Positions 31,356 through 40,502 of a stretch of DNA of 64,000 nucleotides are shown piece by piece; positions within the stretch are counted from its first letter, which is position 1; every line of letters begins with the position of its first letter. The notes under the pieces were generated by a model. That model made no database searches and was not told where the DNA came from. It worked only from the letters and a program-made list of their open reading frames with translations. A program made the translations under genes and the position numbers. Origin of the DNA: Gemmatimonadota bacterium. GTDB lineage: Bacteria > Latescibacterota > UBA2968 > UBA8231. The DNA is taken from the NCBI GenBank assembly GCA_028875335.1, contig JAPPEF010000338.1, forward strand, positions 20,760 to 84,759, given 5' to 3'.

Positions 31356-33452
31356 ATGTTCGCCCGTTACCTCTCATTTACTGTCCTCGCTGCTCTTTGC
31401 TCCACCGCCTATGCCGACCCGCAAGCTACCCGCGACGACATTGAAATTAGCCGCATTCTCAACGTCCCCCGAGGCACGGTTCGCATCGCCAAGGATCCAC
31501 GCAACAATGCGCTCTATACCTTGCGGCAGAACGGTTCGATTGATCGCATTAGCCTAGCGGCAGCCGCGCACACACCCGCATACTCCAGAGACGATCACGG
31601 CATCCGCAGTGGCTTTACGGGCTTTGCCATTGGGCCGGATGGTTCGTTTTACCTTGCGTCGAACCGCCGTGGTCCGCGCGACAGCGGCCACTTTGCCCTT
31701 GTCCGAGGCATTTTGCTCGATGCCGACACCGGCGAGCGGCAATGGGAACAATTCGACCCAGACAACCTGCCCGCCGACGTTCCCATCGACGACATCCTTG
31801 CCGCCACCAGCCTCGGCCGCGATCCCACGACCGACATCCGCTACGCGCTCAAAACCAACGGCGACATCACCCTCGTACCATCGGGCACGGTGTACACGGC
31901 CGCCGACCACGGATTCAGCCGCCCCAGTGCCCTGTTTATCGACGACGCTGGCACCTTTTACGTCCTCAAACGCATCGACCTGTCCAGCTACAACATCGCC
32001 ACCATTACCAAGGGCGAGATCAATCCAAATAGCAGCGAGGAGTTTTACACCTTTCACGACAAGCAAGGCAAGATCGTCAGCGAAAATAAGTGGTACAGCT
32101 TCCCCAAGGTACTACGGGGTCACGTCGATACTACCCTCGTCAACGCCGAGCGCACTTGGTTTACCCTTGCAGAGACTGCACCCTATGAGCGGTGCGATTG
32201 CATCTTCAACCACGAGGTCAACGGGCTAGTCGTCAGTCCCGATAACCGCTCGCTCTTTATCAACAGCGGCTCGCGCACTGATCACGGCGAGATACAAGAC
32301 GGCAACAGGCAGTTTCCCGACCTGCGCGAAACCGCGCTCACGGCTATCGTCTTGCGCGTTCCGACCGATGCCCGCGACCTCGTGCTACCCAACGACCGCG
32401 ACGCTCTCCGCTCCCAAGGCTTCCTCTTTGCCGAGGGCCTGCGCAATGCCTACGACCTCGCTTTCGCGCCCAACGGCGACCTCTTTGCCACGGAAAACGG
32501 GCCGGATCGCGACATGGCCGAGGAACTCAACTGGCTGCGCCAAGGCCATCACTACGGCTTCCCCTGGCGCATGGGTCTTGAAGACACCCCACAGCAATTT
32601 CCCGACTACGACCCAGCCACCGACTTCCTTCTTCCCGCTAGGTTCACGGCTGTACGCGAAGGCTATTACCACAACGATCCCACGTATCCACCGCCGCCGC
32701 GCGACTTCACCGAGCCGGTGATCAACCTCGGACCGGACGCCGACGCCTACCGCGACCCAGCCGACGGCCAAATCAAGGATGCCAGCGAAGAGGGCGTGCG
32801 CTTCGGCACCTTCACCGCGCACCGCTCGCCGCTCGGATTGGTATTCGACGTGGATCAGGCCCTCGCCGAGCCATTCCAAGGCGATGGCTTTGTGCTTAGC
32901 TGGACCGAGGGCGATCCCGACGGCGATGATGTTGCCGGTCCGTTCAACGATCCCAGTGAGGACCTGCTGCACCTCGACTTGGCAAAAGTCGGCGATAACT
33001 ACGAGGCGCGCGTCACCCGCATCGTCGGCGGGTTTTCCAATCCCATTGACGCGGAGATCATCGGCAATCGCATCTATGTGATCGAATGGAGCGGTGGACG
33101 TGGACTGTGGGAAATCGTCCTGCAGCAGGCTGCAACCGAGACGGCTGTTGCCGAAGCCGCAGGCGTTGTGCCCGCAGAGTTCGCGCTGGAGCAAAACTTC
33201 CCCAATCCCTTTAACGCAAGCACCACCATTGCCTTCCAACTCGGTCTCCCGTCCCAAGTCGAGTTGTCCATTTACAGCATCAACGGCCAGCGCGTGCGCA
33301 CCCTCATCAGCGGTTCCCTGCCCGCCGGGCATCACCGCCTGCAATGGGACGGGCGCAACGAGCGCGGCGAATCAGTAGCCAGCGGCGCGTACCTATACCA
33401 ACTATCGGCCGGTGACTTTGTCGCCACCCGCCAACTCACACTGCTCAAGTGA
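31356..33452 (+). CDS. Secreted glucose/sorbosone dehydrogenase-like protein with C-terminal sorting-type domain
   Basis: 698 residues. A signal peptide (YLSFTVLAALCSTAYA) precedes a six-bladed propeller of the glucose/sorbosone dehydrogenase type. The family stretch is FAEGLRNAYDLAFAPNGDLF, ATENGPDRDMAEELNWLRQG and HHYGFPWRMG. The last 95 residues begin EQNFPNPFNASTTIAFQL and end LTLLK, the FlgD-like/type A C-terminal domain common on exported proteins of FCB bacteria. A block of about 37 codons (32037-32147) is absent from the downstream tandem paralogue. AAAGGA lies 4 nt before ATG. PQQ use and substrate are not shown by the sequence. Confidence 0.85.
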   Translation: MFARYLSFTVLAALCSTAYADPQATRDDIEISRILNVPRGTVRIAKDPRNNALYTLRQNGSIDRISLAAAAHTPAYSRDDHGIRSGFTGFAIGPDGSFYLASNRRGPRDSGHFALVRGILLDADTGERQWEQFDPDNLPADVPIDDILAATSLGRDPTTDIRYALKTNGDITLVPSGTVYTAADHGFSRPSALFIDDAGTFYVLKRIDLSSYNIATITKGEINPNSSEEFYTFHDKQGKIVSENKWYSFPKVLRGHVDTTLVNAERTWFTLAETAPYERCDCIFNHEVNGLVVSPDNRSLFINSGSRTDHGEIQDGNRQFPDLRETALTAIVLRVPTDARDLVLPNDRDALRSQGFLFAEGLRNAYDLAFAPNGDLFATENGPDRDMAEELNWLRQGHHYGFPWRMGLEDTPQQFPDYDPATDFLLPARFTAVREGYYHNDPTYPPPPRDFTEPVINLGPDADAYRDPADGQIKDASEEGVRFGTFTAHRSPLGLVFDVDQALAEPFQGDGFVLSWTEGDPDGDDVAGPFNDPSEDLLHLDLAKVGDNYEARVTRIVGGFSNPIDAEIIGNRIYVIEWSGGRGLWEIVLQQAATETAVAEAAGVVPAEFALEQNFPNPFNASTTIAFQLGLPSQVELSIYSINGQRVRTLISGSLPAGHHRLQWDGRNERGESVASGAYLYQLSAGDFVATRQLTLLK
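32037..32147 (+). other. In-frame inserted module shared with the surface proteins
   Basis: This segment encodes FYTFHDKQGKIVSENKW, then PKVLRGHVDTT. The tandem paralogue at 33471 lacks it entirely, joining SSGER directly to WFTLAE, while flanking sequence aligns closely. The same motif occurs in the discoidin-like surface proteins on the other strand, nearest to VYTFHNKIGEVVTEEKW in the gene at 45993-48449. Nucleotide identity to that copy is also visible, for example CCCAAGGTACT. GAG triplets lie at both junctions. Confidence 0.7.
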
Positions 33453-33470
33453 GCATTTCTAAAGAACCCC

Positions 33471-36392
33471 ATGCTGGTCCGTTGCTTCTCGCTCGCCGCG
33501 CTCGCTGCCCTTTGCTCCACCGCGTACGCCGACCCGAAAGCCACCCGCGACGACATTGAAATCCGCCGCATCCTCGGCGTCTCCCAAGGCACCATCCGCA
33601 TCGCCAAGGATCCGCGCGACGACGCGCTCTACATCTTGCGGCAGGACGGCGCGATTGAACGCATCGACCTAACAGCGGCTAGGCGCGTCCCAACATACTC
33701 CCACCGCGACCACGGCATCAGCAGCGGCTTTACGGGCTTTGCCATCGGGCCGGATGGCTCGTTCTATCTTGCGTCCAATCGCCACGGCCCCCGCAACAGC
33801 GGCCAGTTTGCCCTCGCCCGAGGAATTTTGCTCAATGCCGACACCGGCGAGCGGCAATGGGAACAGCTCGACCCGGACAACCTGCCCGCCGACGTTCCCA
33901 TCAATGACATCCTCGCCGCCTCCATCTTTGGCCGCGACCCTACGACCAACAACCGCTACGTCCTCAAGACAACCAATGGCGACATCACCCTCTTGCCTGA
34001 GGGCACAGTGTACACGGTCGCCGACCACGGTTTCATCCGCCCGAGCGCACTATTTATCGACGAAGCCAGCACCTTTTACGTCCTCAAACGCATTGACCTG
34101 TCCATCTACAACATCGCCACCATCACCAAGGGCGAAGTCGATCCAAGCAGTGGCGAGCGCATCTGGTTCACCCTCGCGGAGACCGAACCCTATGAGCGGT
34201 GCGACTGCATCTACAACCACGAGGTCAACGCACTAATCGTCAGCCCCGACAATCGCTCTCTCTTTATCAACAGCGGCTCGCGCACCGATCACGGCGAGAT
34301 CCAAGACGGCGATGGGCACTTCCCCGGGCTGCGCGAAACCGCGCTCACCGCCGTAATTTTGCGCGTCCCGACCAATGCCCGCGACCTCGTGCTGCCCAAC
34401 AGCCGCTATGCCCTCCTCGACCAAGGCTTCCTCTTTGCCGAGGGCCTGCGCAATGCCTACGACTTCGCCTTCGCGCCCAACGGCGACCTCTTTACCACGG
34501 AAAACGGACCGGGCCGAGACATGCCCGAGGAACTCAATTGGCTGCGTCAAGGGCATCACTACGGCTTCCCTTGGCGCATGGGACTCGACGACACCCCCCA
34601 GCAATTTCCCAACTACGACCCAGCCACCGACTTCCTCCTCTCCCCTCGCTCCACGGCCGTGCGCGAAGGCTACTACCACAACGATCCCACATACCCACCG
34701 CCACCGCGCGATTTCACCGACCCGGTGATCAATCTCGGACCAGACGCCGACGCCTACCGCGATCCCGCCGACGGCCGCATCAAGGACGCCAGTGAGGAAG
34801 GCGTGCGCTTTGGCACCTTCACCGCACACCGCTCGCCGCTCGGATTGGTATTCGACGCGGACCGTGCCCTTGCCGAGCCGTTCCAAGGCGACGGCTTCAC
34901 GCTCAGTTGGACTCGCGGCGATCCCGACGGGGACAGCGTCAACGGGCCGTTCAACGACCCCAGCCAGGACCTGCTGCATCTCGATTTGGCCAAAGTCGGC
35001 GACAATTACGAAGCGCGCGTCACTCGCATCGTCGGCGGATTTTCCAATCCCATTGACGCGGAAATTATCGGCAACCGCCTCTATGTGATCGAATGGAGCG
35101 GCAAGCGCGGGCTGTGGGAAATCGTCCTGCCGCCCGCTGAGGAATTCCCACCTGCGAGCTTGGCCGATGCGCAGGTTTTCAGCGACCTACCCACGCAAAC
35201 GCCCGCAGCCAGTGTAGTGCCGTACGAAGTCAATGCGCCGTTTTGGTCGGACGGAACCACAAAGACTCGGTTCATTCGCCTGCCGCCCGGCGAGCGCATT
35301 GACTTTGCCAGCAGCGGGCCTTGGAGCTTTCCCGACGAGACCCTTCTGATCAAAAACTTTTACCTCGACTTGGTGCGCGGCGATCCGGCCAGCCGGCGCA
35401 TCATCGAAACGCGCTTCCTCATCAAGCGCGTAGGTACTCCGGGTTGGGACGGTTATAGCTACCTGTGGAACGAAGCCGGCACCGACGCCACCTTGCTCGC
35501 CGACAGCACGACTGTTGCATACGTGATTGACGACCCTCAAGATCCGGTGGGCTTTCTCTTGCAGGAGTACTACTTTCCCGCGCGCCAAGACTGCGAGGTC
35601 TGCCACACCAAGGGCGCGGGCTACGTCCTCGGCGTCCACACGGCCCAACTCTACACAGACGCGGAGCAAAACCAACTGCACACCCTCGCCCAACAGGGCC
35701 TTTTCACCGAGGAGTTGCCAACCGACCTGTCTTCCTTGCCTCACCTGCCCAACCCCTTCGACCCCAGCATCCCGCTCGGCCAGCGCGCCCGCTCGTACTT
35801 GGACGTCAACTGTGCGCCGTGCCACCGGCCCGAGAGCGTCGGCCGCACCATCATCGACCTGCGCTACGACACGCCCTTGACCGAAACCAATACGGTCGGG
35901 GCTTTCCCCACACTCGGCGATATAGGCGAACCCGAGGCCCTCATCCTCTCCCCCGGAGAGCCGCAGCTTTCCACGCTCTACCTGCGGCTGCTGACGATGG
36001 GCACCTTTCGCATGCCGCCGCTAGCTTCCTCAATCATCGACGAGCGCGGGGCCGACCTCATCGCAGAATGGATCGCCAGTCTAGACCCCGTTGCAGCCAA
36101 AGGGACCACTCCGGCCGCCTTTGCCCTTACCCAGAACTACCCCAATCCCTTCAATGCGGCCACGACCATCGAATTCCAGCTAGCGGCTCCGACCGCCGTC
36201 GAATTGACCCTGTACGACGCGATAGGCCAAAAGATCCGCACCTTGGTCTCACGATCTCTTACCGCTGGACACTACCGCGCCCAGTGGAATGGGCGCAACG
36301 ACGCCGGACACACAGTCGCCAGCGGCATCTATTTCTACAGATTGCAAGCCGGAGGCTATTTAGCCACCAAACAACTAACCTTGCTCAAATAA
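33471..36392 (+). CDS. Secreted glucose/sorbosone dehydrogenase-like protein with fused diheme cytochrome region
   Basis: 973 residues, a tandem paralogue of the gene 18 nt upstream. A signal peptide (CFSLAALAALCSTAYA) and propeller (to about residue 555) are followed by an added region of about 310 residues. This resembles the SO_2930-type diheme cytochrome family, with NAPFWSDGTTKTRFIRLPPG and two heme c motifs, CEVCH near 708 and CAPCH near 781. The C-terminus EQNYPNPFN-like (TQNYPNPFNAATTIEFQL) is the same sorting-type domain. Fusion of an oxidase-like propeller to cytochromes suggests electrons pass outward from a periplasmic or surface oxidation. The substrate is unknown. Confidence 0.85.
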   Translation: MLVRCFSLAALAALCSTAYADPKATRDDIEIRRILGVSQGTIRIAKDPRDDALYILRQDGAIERIDLTAARRVPTYSHRDHGISSGFTGFAIGPDGSFYLASNRHGPRNSGQFALARGILLNADTGERQWEQLDPDNLPADVPINDILAASIFGRDPTTNNRYVLKTTNGDITLLPEGTVYTVADHGFIRPSALFIDEASTFYVLKRIDLSIYNIATITKGEVDPSSGERIWFTLAETEPYERCDCIYNHEVNALIVSPDNRSLFINSGSRTDHGEIQDGDGHFPGLRETALTAVILRVPTNARDLVLPNSRYALLDQGFLFAEGLRNAYDFAFAPNGDLFTTENGPGRDMPEELNWLRQGHHYGFPWRMGLDDTPQQFPNYDPATDFLLSPRSTAVREGYYHNDPTYPPPPRDFTDPVINLGPDADAYRDPADGRIKDASEEGVRFGTFTAHRSPLGLVFDADRALAEPFQGDGFTLSWTRGDPDGDSVNGPFNDPSQDLLHLDLAKVGDNYEARVTRIVGGFSNPIDAEIIGNRLYVIEWSGKRGLWEIVLPPAEEFPPASLADAQVFSDLPTQTPAASVVPYEVNAPFWSDGTTKTRFIRLPPGERIDFASSGPWSFPDETLLIKNFYLDLVRGDPASRRIIETRFLIKRVGTPGWDGYSYLWNEAGTDATLLADSTTVAYVIDDPQDPVGFLLQEYYFPARQDCEVCHTKGAGYVLGVHTAQLYTDAEQNQLHTLAQQGLFTEELPTDLSSLPHLPNPFDPSIPLGQRARSYLDVNCAPCHRPESVGRTIIDLRYDTPLTETNTVGAFPTLGDIGEPEALILSPGEPQLSTLYLRLLTMGTFRMPPLASSIIDERGADLIAEWIASLDPVAAKGTTPAAFALTQNYPNPFNAATTIEFQLAAPTAVELTLYDAIGQKIRTLVSRSLTAGHYRAQWNGRNDAGHTVASGIYFYRLQAGGYLATKQLTLLK

Positions 36393-36422
36393 AAGTCGTC
36401 TAATCTTCCGACCTATACCCTT

Positions 36423-38597
36423 ATGAACCCCTGCGCCATCGCCTTCTTGGCCCTCGCGCTAGCGAGTTGTGCTGCCGATCCCTACCAGACTCCCGGCACT
36501 CAGCACATGGCCGAGCAACTTGCCGCCCTCGCCGCTCAGGCCAACGCCGAGGACAACATCTATTTGAGCCAGCACCGCGTTGACTGGCTGCGCCGTCAGC
36601 CCACACTAGACGACCCCGTGCAACAGCTCAGCCAACAGGTCGAACTAGCCAAAGAGTTGCTGCGCGCCGGCGCATCTGCCGAGGCAGCCACCCTGTTCGA
36701 GCAGGTGCGCGAGCAAGCTGCCATCCACCGCTTCCGCACCCGGCCGAGTCTCGAAGAGATGATCGCCCTCGCCTATCTGCGTCTCGGCGAGCAGCAAAAC
36801 TGCATCGACGACCACAACCTCGCTTCCTGTCTGCTACCCATCTCAGCCGAAGGGGTCCATAAGCTACAAGATGGATCGCGTGCAGCCATTGCTTACTACC
36901 GAGCAATCTTAGAAAAGACGCCCTACGACCTGACCTCGCGCTGGTTGCTCAACATCGCCTATATGACCGTAGGCGAGTACCCCCACCAAGTGCCAGCCGC
37001 CCATCTCATTCCCCCGAAGGTCTTCGCCGCTGACGCCGATATCGGTCACTTCCCCGACCGAGCTCCCGCCTTGGGGTTGAATGTCCTCGGCTTGGCCGGA
37101 GGCGGTATTATGGAAGACTTTGACAACGACGGCTTCCTCGACATTATCGCCACTTCTTGGGGCCTCGACGATCCACTGCGCTACTTCCGCAACCAAGGCG
37201 ACGGTACCTTTGCCGAGCGCACGGCCGCCGCCGGCTTGACCGGCCTAGTTGGCGGCCTCAACGCCGTGCAGACGGATTTTGACAACGACGGCTTCGCCGA
37301 TGTGCTAGTCCTGCGCGGCGGCTGGTTTGGTGCCGACGGACTCCACCCCAATTCGCTATTGCGCAACCAAGGCGACGGTACTTTCGCCGACGTAACCGAG
37401 GTGGCTGGGCTGCTCACTTTGCACCCCACGCAGACGGCTGCCTGGGCCGACTACGACAACGACGGTTGGCTCGACCTGTTCGTGGGCAACGAGTCCTCTG
37501 CCGAAGAGCATCATCCCTGTGAGCTGTTCCGCAATCAAGGCGACGGAACCTTTGTTGATGTGGCGGCAGAAGTCGGCTTGGACGTCGATGGCTTCGTTAA
37601 AGGAGTGGCTTGGGGCGACATCGACAACGACCTCCGGCCCGATCTCTACATTTCCCGCCTCGGACAGCCCAATCTACTTTTCCACAACGATGGGCCAGAC
37701 GCCAATGGCCGCTGGCGTTTCTCCGATATAACCGCCCGCGCTGGCGTGGGTCAGCCGACGTTCAGCTTTCCGGTGTGGTTTTGGGACTACGACAACGACG
37801 GCTGGCTGGACCTGTTCGTCTCCGGCTACAAGGCCGACGCTGGCGATGTCGCCGCCGACTACATGGGCCTACCACACAAAGGCGAGCCGCCTCGCCTCTA
37901 TCGCAACCAAGGCGACGGCACCTTCGCCGACATGGCCCGACAGACCCACAGTGACAAGGTCCTCTATACGATGGGCTGCAACTTCGGCGACCTCGACAAC
38001 GACGGCTGGCTCGATTTCTACGCTGGCACCGGCGACCCCGACTACCGTTCGCTGATGCCCAACCGCATGTTCCGCAACGCCTCGGGTCAGCGCTTTGAAG
38101 ATGTAACTACCTCCGGTGGCTTCGGACACCTGCAAAAAGGGCACGGCGTAGCCTTCGGCGATATCGACAACGACGGCGATCAGGACATCTATGCGGTGGT
38201 CGGTGGAGCCTATTCGGGAGACGTGTACACCAACGTGCTCTTTGAAAACCCCGGGCACGGCAACCATTGGATCACCCTCAAACTAGAGGGGACCAAGTCG
38301 AATCGAGCCGGGATTGGGACGCGGATTCAAGCCCACGCTGGGACGCGGACGATTCACATCCTCGTCGGCACGGGCGCGAGTTTTGGGGCTTCGACCTTAC
38401 AACAGGAGATCGGATTGGGGGAAGCTGAAGTACTCGACGAGCTGACTTTGCACTGGCCGTCGGGCACGGTGCAGACCTTTACAAACGTGCCGGTCAATGG
38501 GGTGTACCGGATTCGCGAAGATGCTACGGCCCTAGAACGTTTGGACGTCTATCCCCTCGCGCTAGCGACCGAAGGCCACCAAGCGCATCGTCATTAG
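36423..38597 (+). CDS. FG-GAP/ASPIC-UnbV (CRTAC1-like) lipoprotein
   Basis: 724 residues. A lipobox LASC (Cys16) ends the signal peptide. Residues 30-200 are helical and TPR-like. Then a series of FG-GAP/VCBS repeats, each with a D-x-D-x-DG calcium-type loop (for example DFDNDGFLDI, DYDNDGWLDLFV, DIDNDGDQDIYAV), forms a propeller. The C-terminal ASPIC/UnbV domain starts HWITLKLEGTKSNRAGIGTR and ends HWPSGTVQTF. Such proteins are extracellular or surface-bound; function in bacteria is mostly unknown. It follows the dehydrogenases by 30 nt and may share their transcript. Confidence 0.88.
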   Translation: MNPCAIAFLALALASCAADPYQTPGTQHMAEQLAALAAQANAEDNIYLSQHRVDWLRRQPTLDDPVQQLSQQVELAKELLRAGASAEAATLFEQVREQAAIHRFRTRPSLEEMIALAYLRLGEQQNCIDDHNLASCLLPISAEGVHKLQDGSRAAIAYYRAILEKTPYDLTSRWLLNIAYMTVGEYPHQVPAAHLIPPKVFAADADIGHFPDRAPALGLNVLGLAGGGIMEDFDNDGFLDIIATSWGLDDPLRYFRNQGDGTFAERTAAAGLTGLVGGLNAVQTDFDNDGFADVLVLRGGWFGADGLHPNSLLRNQGDGTFADVTEVAGLLTLHPTQTAAWADYDNDGWLDLFVGNESSAEEHHPCELFRNQGDGTFVDVAAEVGLDVDGFVKGVAWGDIDNDLRPDLYISRLGQPNLLFHNDGPDANGRWRFSDITARAGVGQPTFSFPVWFWDYDNDGWLDLFVSGYKADAGDVAADYMGLPHKGEPPRLYRNQGDGTFADMARQTHSDKVLYTMGCNFGDLDNDGWLDFYAGTGDPDYRSLMPNRMFRNASGQRFEDVTTSGGFGHLQKGHGVAFGDIDNDGDQDIYAVVGGAYSGDVYTNVLFENPGHGNHWITLKLEGTKSNRAGIGTRIQAHAGTRTIHILVGTGASFGASTLQQEIGLGEAEVLDELTLHWPSGTVQTFTNVPVNGVYRIREDATALERLDVYPLALATEGHQAHRH

Positions 38598-38610
38598 GCA
38601 GGACCACCGC

Positions 38611-40494
38611 TTACAACCGGGCCAATAGCCGCGCCGCCGTGGCATGGTTCGGGTCCACCGCCAATAACTGCTGCAACGCCTGCCGCGCCTCGGCAATGTG
38701 GCCCAATCGCTGGTAAGAAAGCGCCATGCTCAAATAAGCTTTGACGTGGCGAGGCTCCAAAGAGAGCGCCGAGGCAAACGCGGCGACCGCCTGCTCGTTC
38801 TCTCCGGCCTTCTGCAAGGCCAACCCCAAGTTGAAGTGGTGCGAGGCGTCGGCCCGGTCGAGCGCGACGGCTTTTTGGTAGGCGTCGATCGCCGCCGGCA
38901 AGTTCTCCATATGCAAATAGGCCGTACCGAGGTTGTTGTACGCTGGGGCGTAGTCGAACTCATCAAGGGCCTCGCGGAAGCGTTCTTCTGCCCTCGTGAA
39001 CTCGCCCCGCTGCAAAAAGATCAATCCCTGCGCGTTGAGCGCTTCGACGTAGCGCGGCTTGTGGTCAATCGCCTGCTGGTAGTGCATATGCGCCTTTTCC
39101 CAATCGCCCCGTCGCCCCCGTCGCGCGTAGAGTAAACCGAGGTTTTTGTGTGCCTCATAGGCCCCCGCATCTAGCTCTAGCGCCCGCTGATACTCGCCAG
39201 CAGCCCTTTCCCAGTCACCCTGCCGCGCATAGAAGACGCCGAGGTTGTTGTGGGCACCAGCCAAGTCCGGGAACAATTCGACCATCTTTTCCCGCGCCTC
39301 GGCCTCGTCGGCCGTCCAGTAAAATTGGAAAAGCGAGAGTGCCACCACCGGCACTGCGAAATAGGCCAACTGTCGGCCCGTTTCGCGGAAGTACGAGACC
39401 AAGCCGCTCGGCAATGTCTGCAATCCAATGCGGTTGGACCCTTCCTCGGCGTTGATCCCCAGATTGGCTTGGTTTTTGCGGTCGCGGATTTTCCAGATAA
39501 ACCCATCGAAATAGTAGTGCAAAAGCGTCGAGGTGATGACGAAGATCTCGACCATTTTGATCGCCTGCTCGGACTTGAGGAAGCCCTCCATCATGTTGAT
39601 GCTGCCGTAGGCAAAGCAGACCAGCACGTACGCGACCAAGATTGGCAAGGTGCGCGTGGTGAAGAAGGTGCGCAGGAGCTTGGTGGTGCGCTCCTGCCTT
39701 TTGACGAGGTTGTTGTTGTAGATCCAGACGATGGCGAAGTACTGGATATCGTGGAAAACGGCAAAGGCCGCGTAGCCGATGACGAGGTCGTTGATATGTA
39801 TCCAACCGTAGTAGATGATGAACACCGTAGTCGCCATCACCGCGATCTTGGGCAGGCTTATCTTCTGACCGGAGACCGCCCGCCGGACGATATTGGCCAA
39901 GTACGCCGCGAGTACGGCCATCGTAACATAGAACAGCACCTTTTTGAGCAGGAACGTCAATTCGGCCGACAGGAAGGGTACGCCAACCCGCTGGTTGTGG
40001 TCGAGGATGCGGTGGAAGTATTCGGGGCTATAGATGACCACCGTTGCAAAGGCACACAAGGTCAATAGCCAGTCGAGCCGGGAATTGAGCTTGGAGAAAA
40101 TTTTGTTTTTGGCATCGTAGATTCGCATGATGCCGTAGTGCTGCATAAACAGGTGCCAGATCTCCCACACTAGCACCATTAGGAAAAGCCCGTGCAGGGT
40201 ATTGAATTGCGCCAGCGCCGTCACGATGAGCACGACGATAGGCGCGACGAGAAACTTCTCCTTGAAAGTGCTGAATAGCTCTGGGTCGCCGTATGCGCGC
40301 ATAAAGCCGGGCAAGTGATGCCCAGTGGCAAACAGCGCCAGCGCGTAGAAGGCGATAGTCTGCGAGTCGAACACGGCCCGCAATGGCAACATGGTCACCA
40401 AGCACAAAAGCGGCGTACCAATAAAAAAGAACAGGTCGCCAAAGGGCGAGATGATCCACTTCTGATCGCGATACACCGCTGGAGCGACAGTCAT
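38611..40494 (-). CDS. Histidine-rich polytopic membrane protein with C-terminal TPRs
   Basis: 627 residues. Residues 15-390 have about ten membrane helices carrying clustered histidines and acidic residues near membrane ends: GHHLPGFMRAYGD (59-60), WEIWHLFMQHYGIMRIYD (114 and 119), FHDIQYFAIVW (248) and LLHYYFDGFIWK (326). Such patterns recall metal-binding membrane enzymes, but no known family could be assigned. Residues 395-627 contain about six TPR units (AGAHNNLGVFYARQGDWERA, AYNNLGTAYLH). ATG at 40494 has GAGG 6 nt upstream and starts 8 nt after the upstream gene, as the last gene of the minus-strand run. Confidence 0.75.
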   Translation of the reverse strand: MTVAPAVYRDQKWIISPFGDLFFFIGTPLLCLVTMLPLRAVFDSQTIAFYALALFATGHHLPGFMRAYGDPELFSTFKEKFLVAPIVVLIVTALAQFNTLHGLFLMVLVWEIWHLFMQHYGIMRIYDAKNKIFSKLNSRLDWLLTLCAFATVVIYSPEYFHRILDHNQRVGVPFLSAELTFLLKKVLFYVTMAVLAAYLANIVRRAVSGQKISLPKIAVMATTVFIIYYGWIHINDLVIGYAAFAVFHDIQYFAIVWIYNNNLVKRQERTTKLLRTFFTTRTLPILVAYVLVCFAYGSINMMEGFLKSEQAIKMVEIFVITSTLLHYYFDGFIWKIRDRKNQANLGINAEEGSNRIGLQTLPSGLVSYFRETGRQLAYFAVPVVALSLFQFYWTADEAEAREKMVELFPDLAGAHNNLGVFYARQGDWERAAGEYQRALELDAGAYEAHKNLGLLYARRGRRGDWEKAHMHYQQAIDHKPRYVEALNAQGLIFLQRGEFTRAEERFREALDEFDYAPAYNNLGTAYLHMENLPAAIDAYQKAVALDRADASHHFNLGLALQKAGENEQAVAAFASALSLEPRHVKAYLSMALSYQRLGHIAEARQALQQLLAVDPNHATAARLLARL

Positions 40495-40502
40495 GGCATT
40501 CC

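Noticed and set aside
32385..33344. A 319-codon minus-strand frame inside the first dehydrogenase gene
   Set aside because: A mirror frame of a GC-rich coding region; a similar shadow occurs in the tandem paralogue at 34233-34979.
36423..38597. FG-GAP protein as an integrin-like adhesin
   Set aside because: The repeats are the general VCBS/FG-GAP type and the ASPIC/UnbV end points to the CRTAC1-like group; no adhesion domain is visible.
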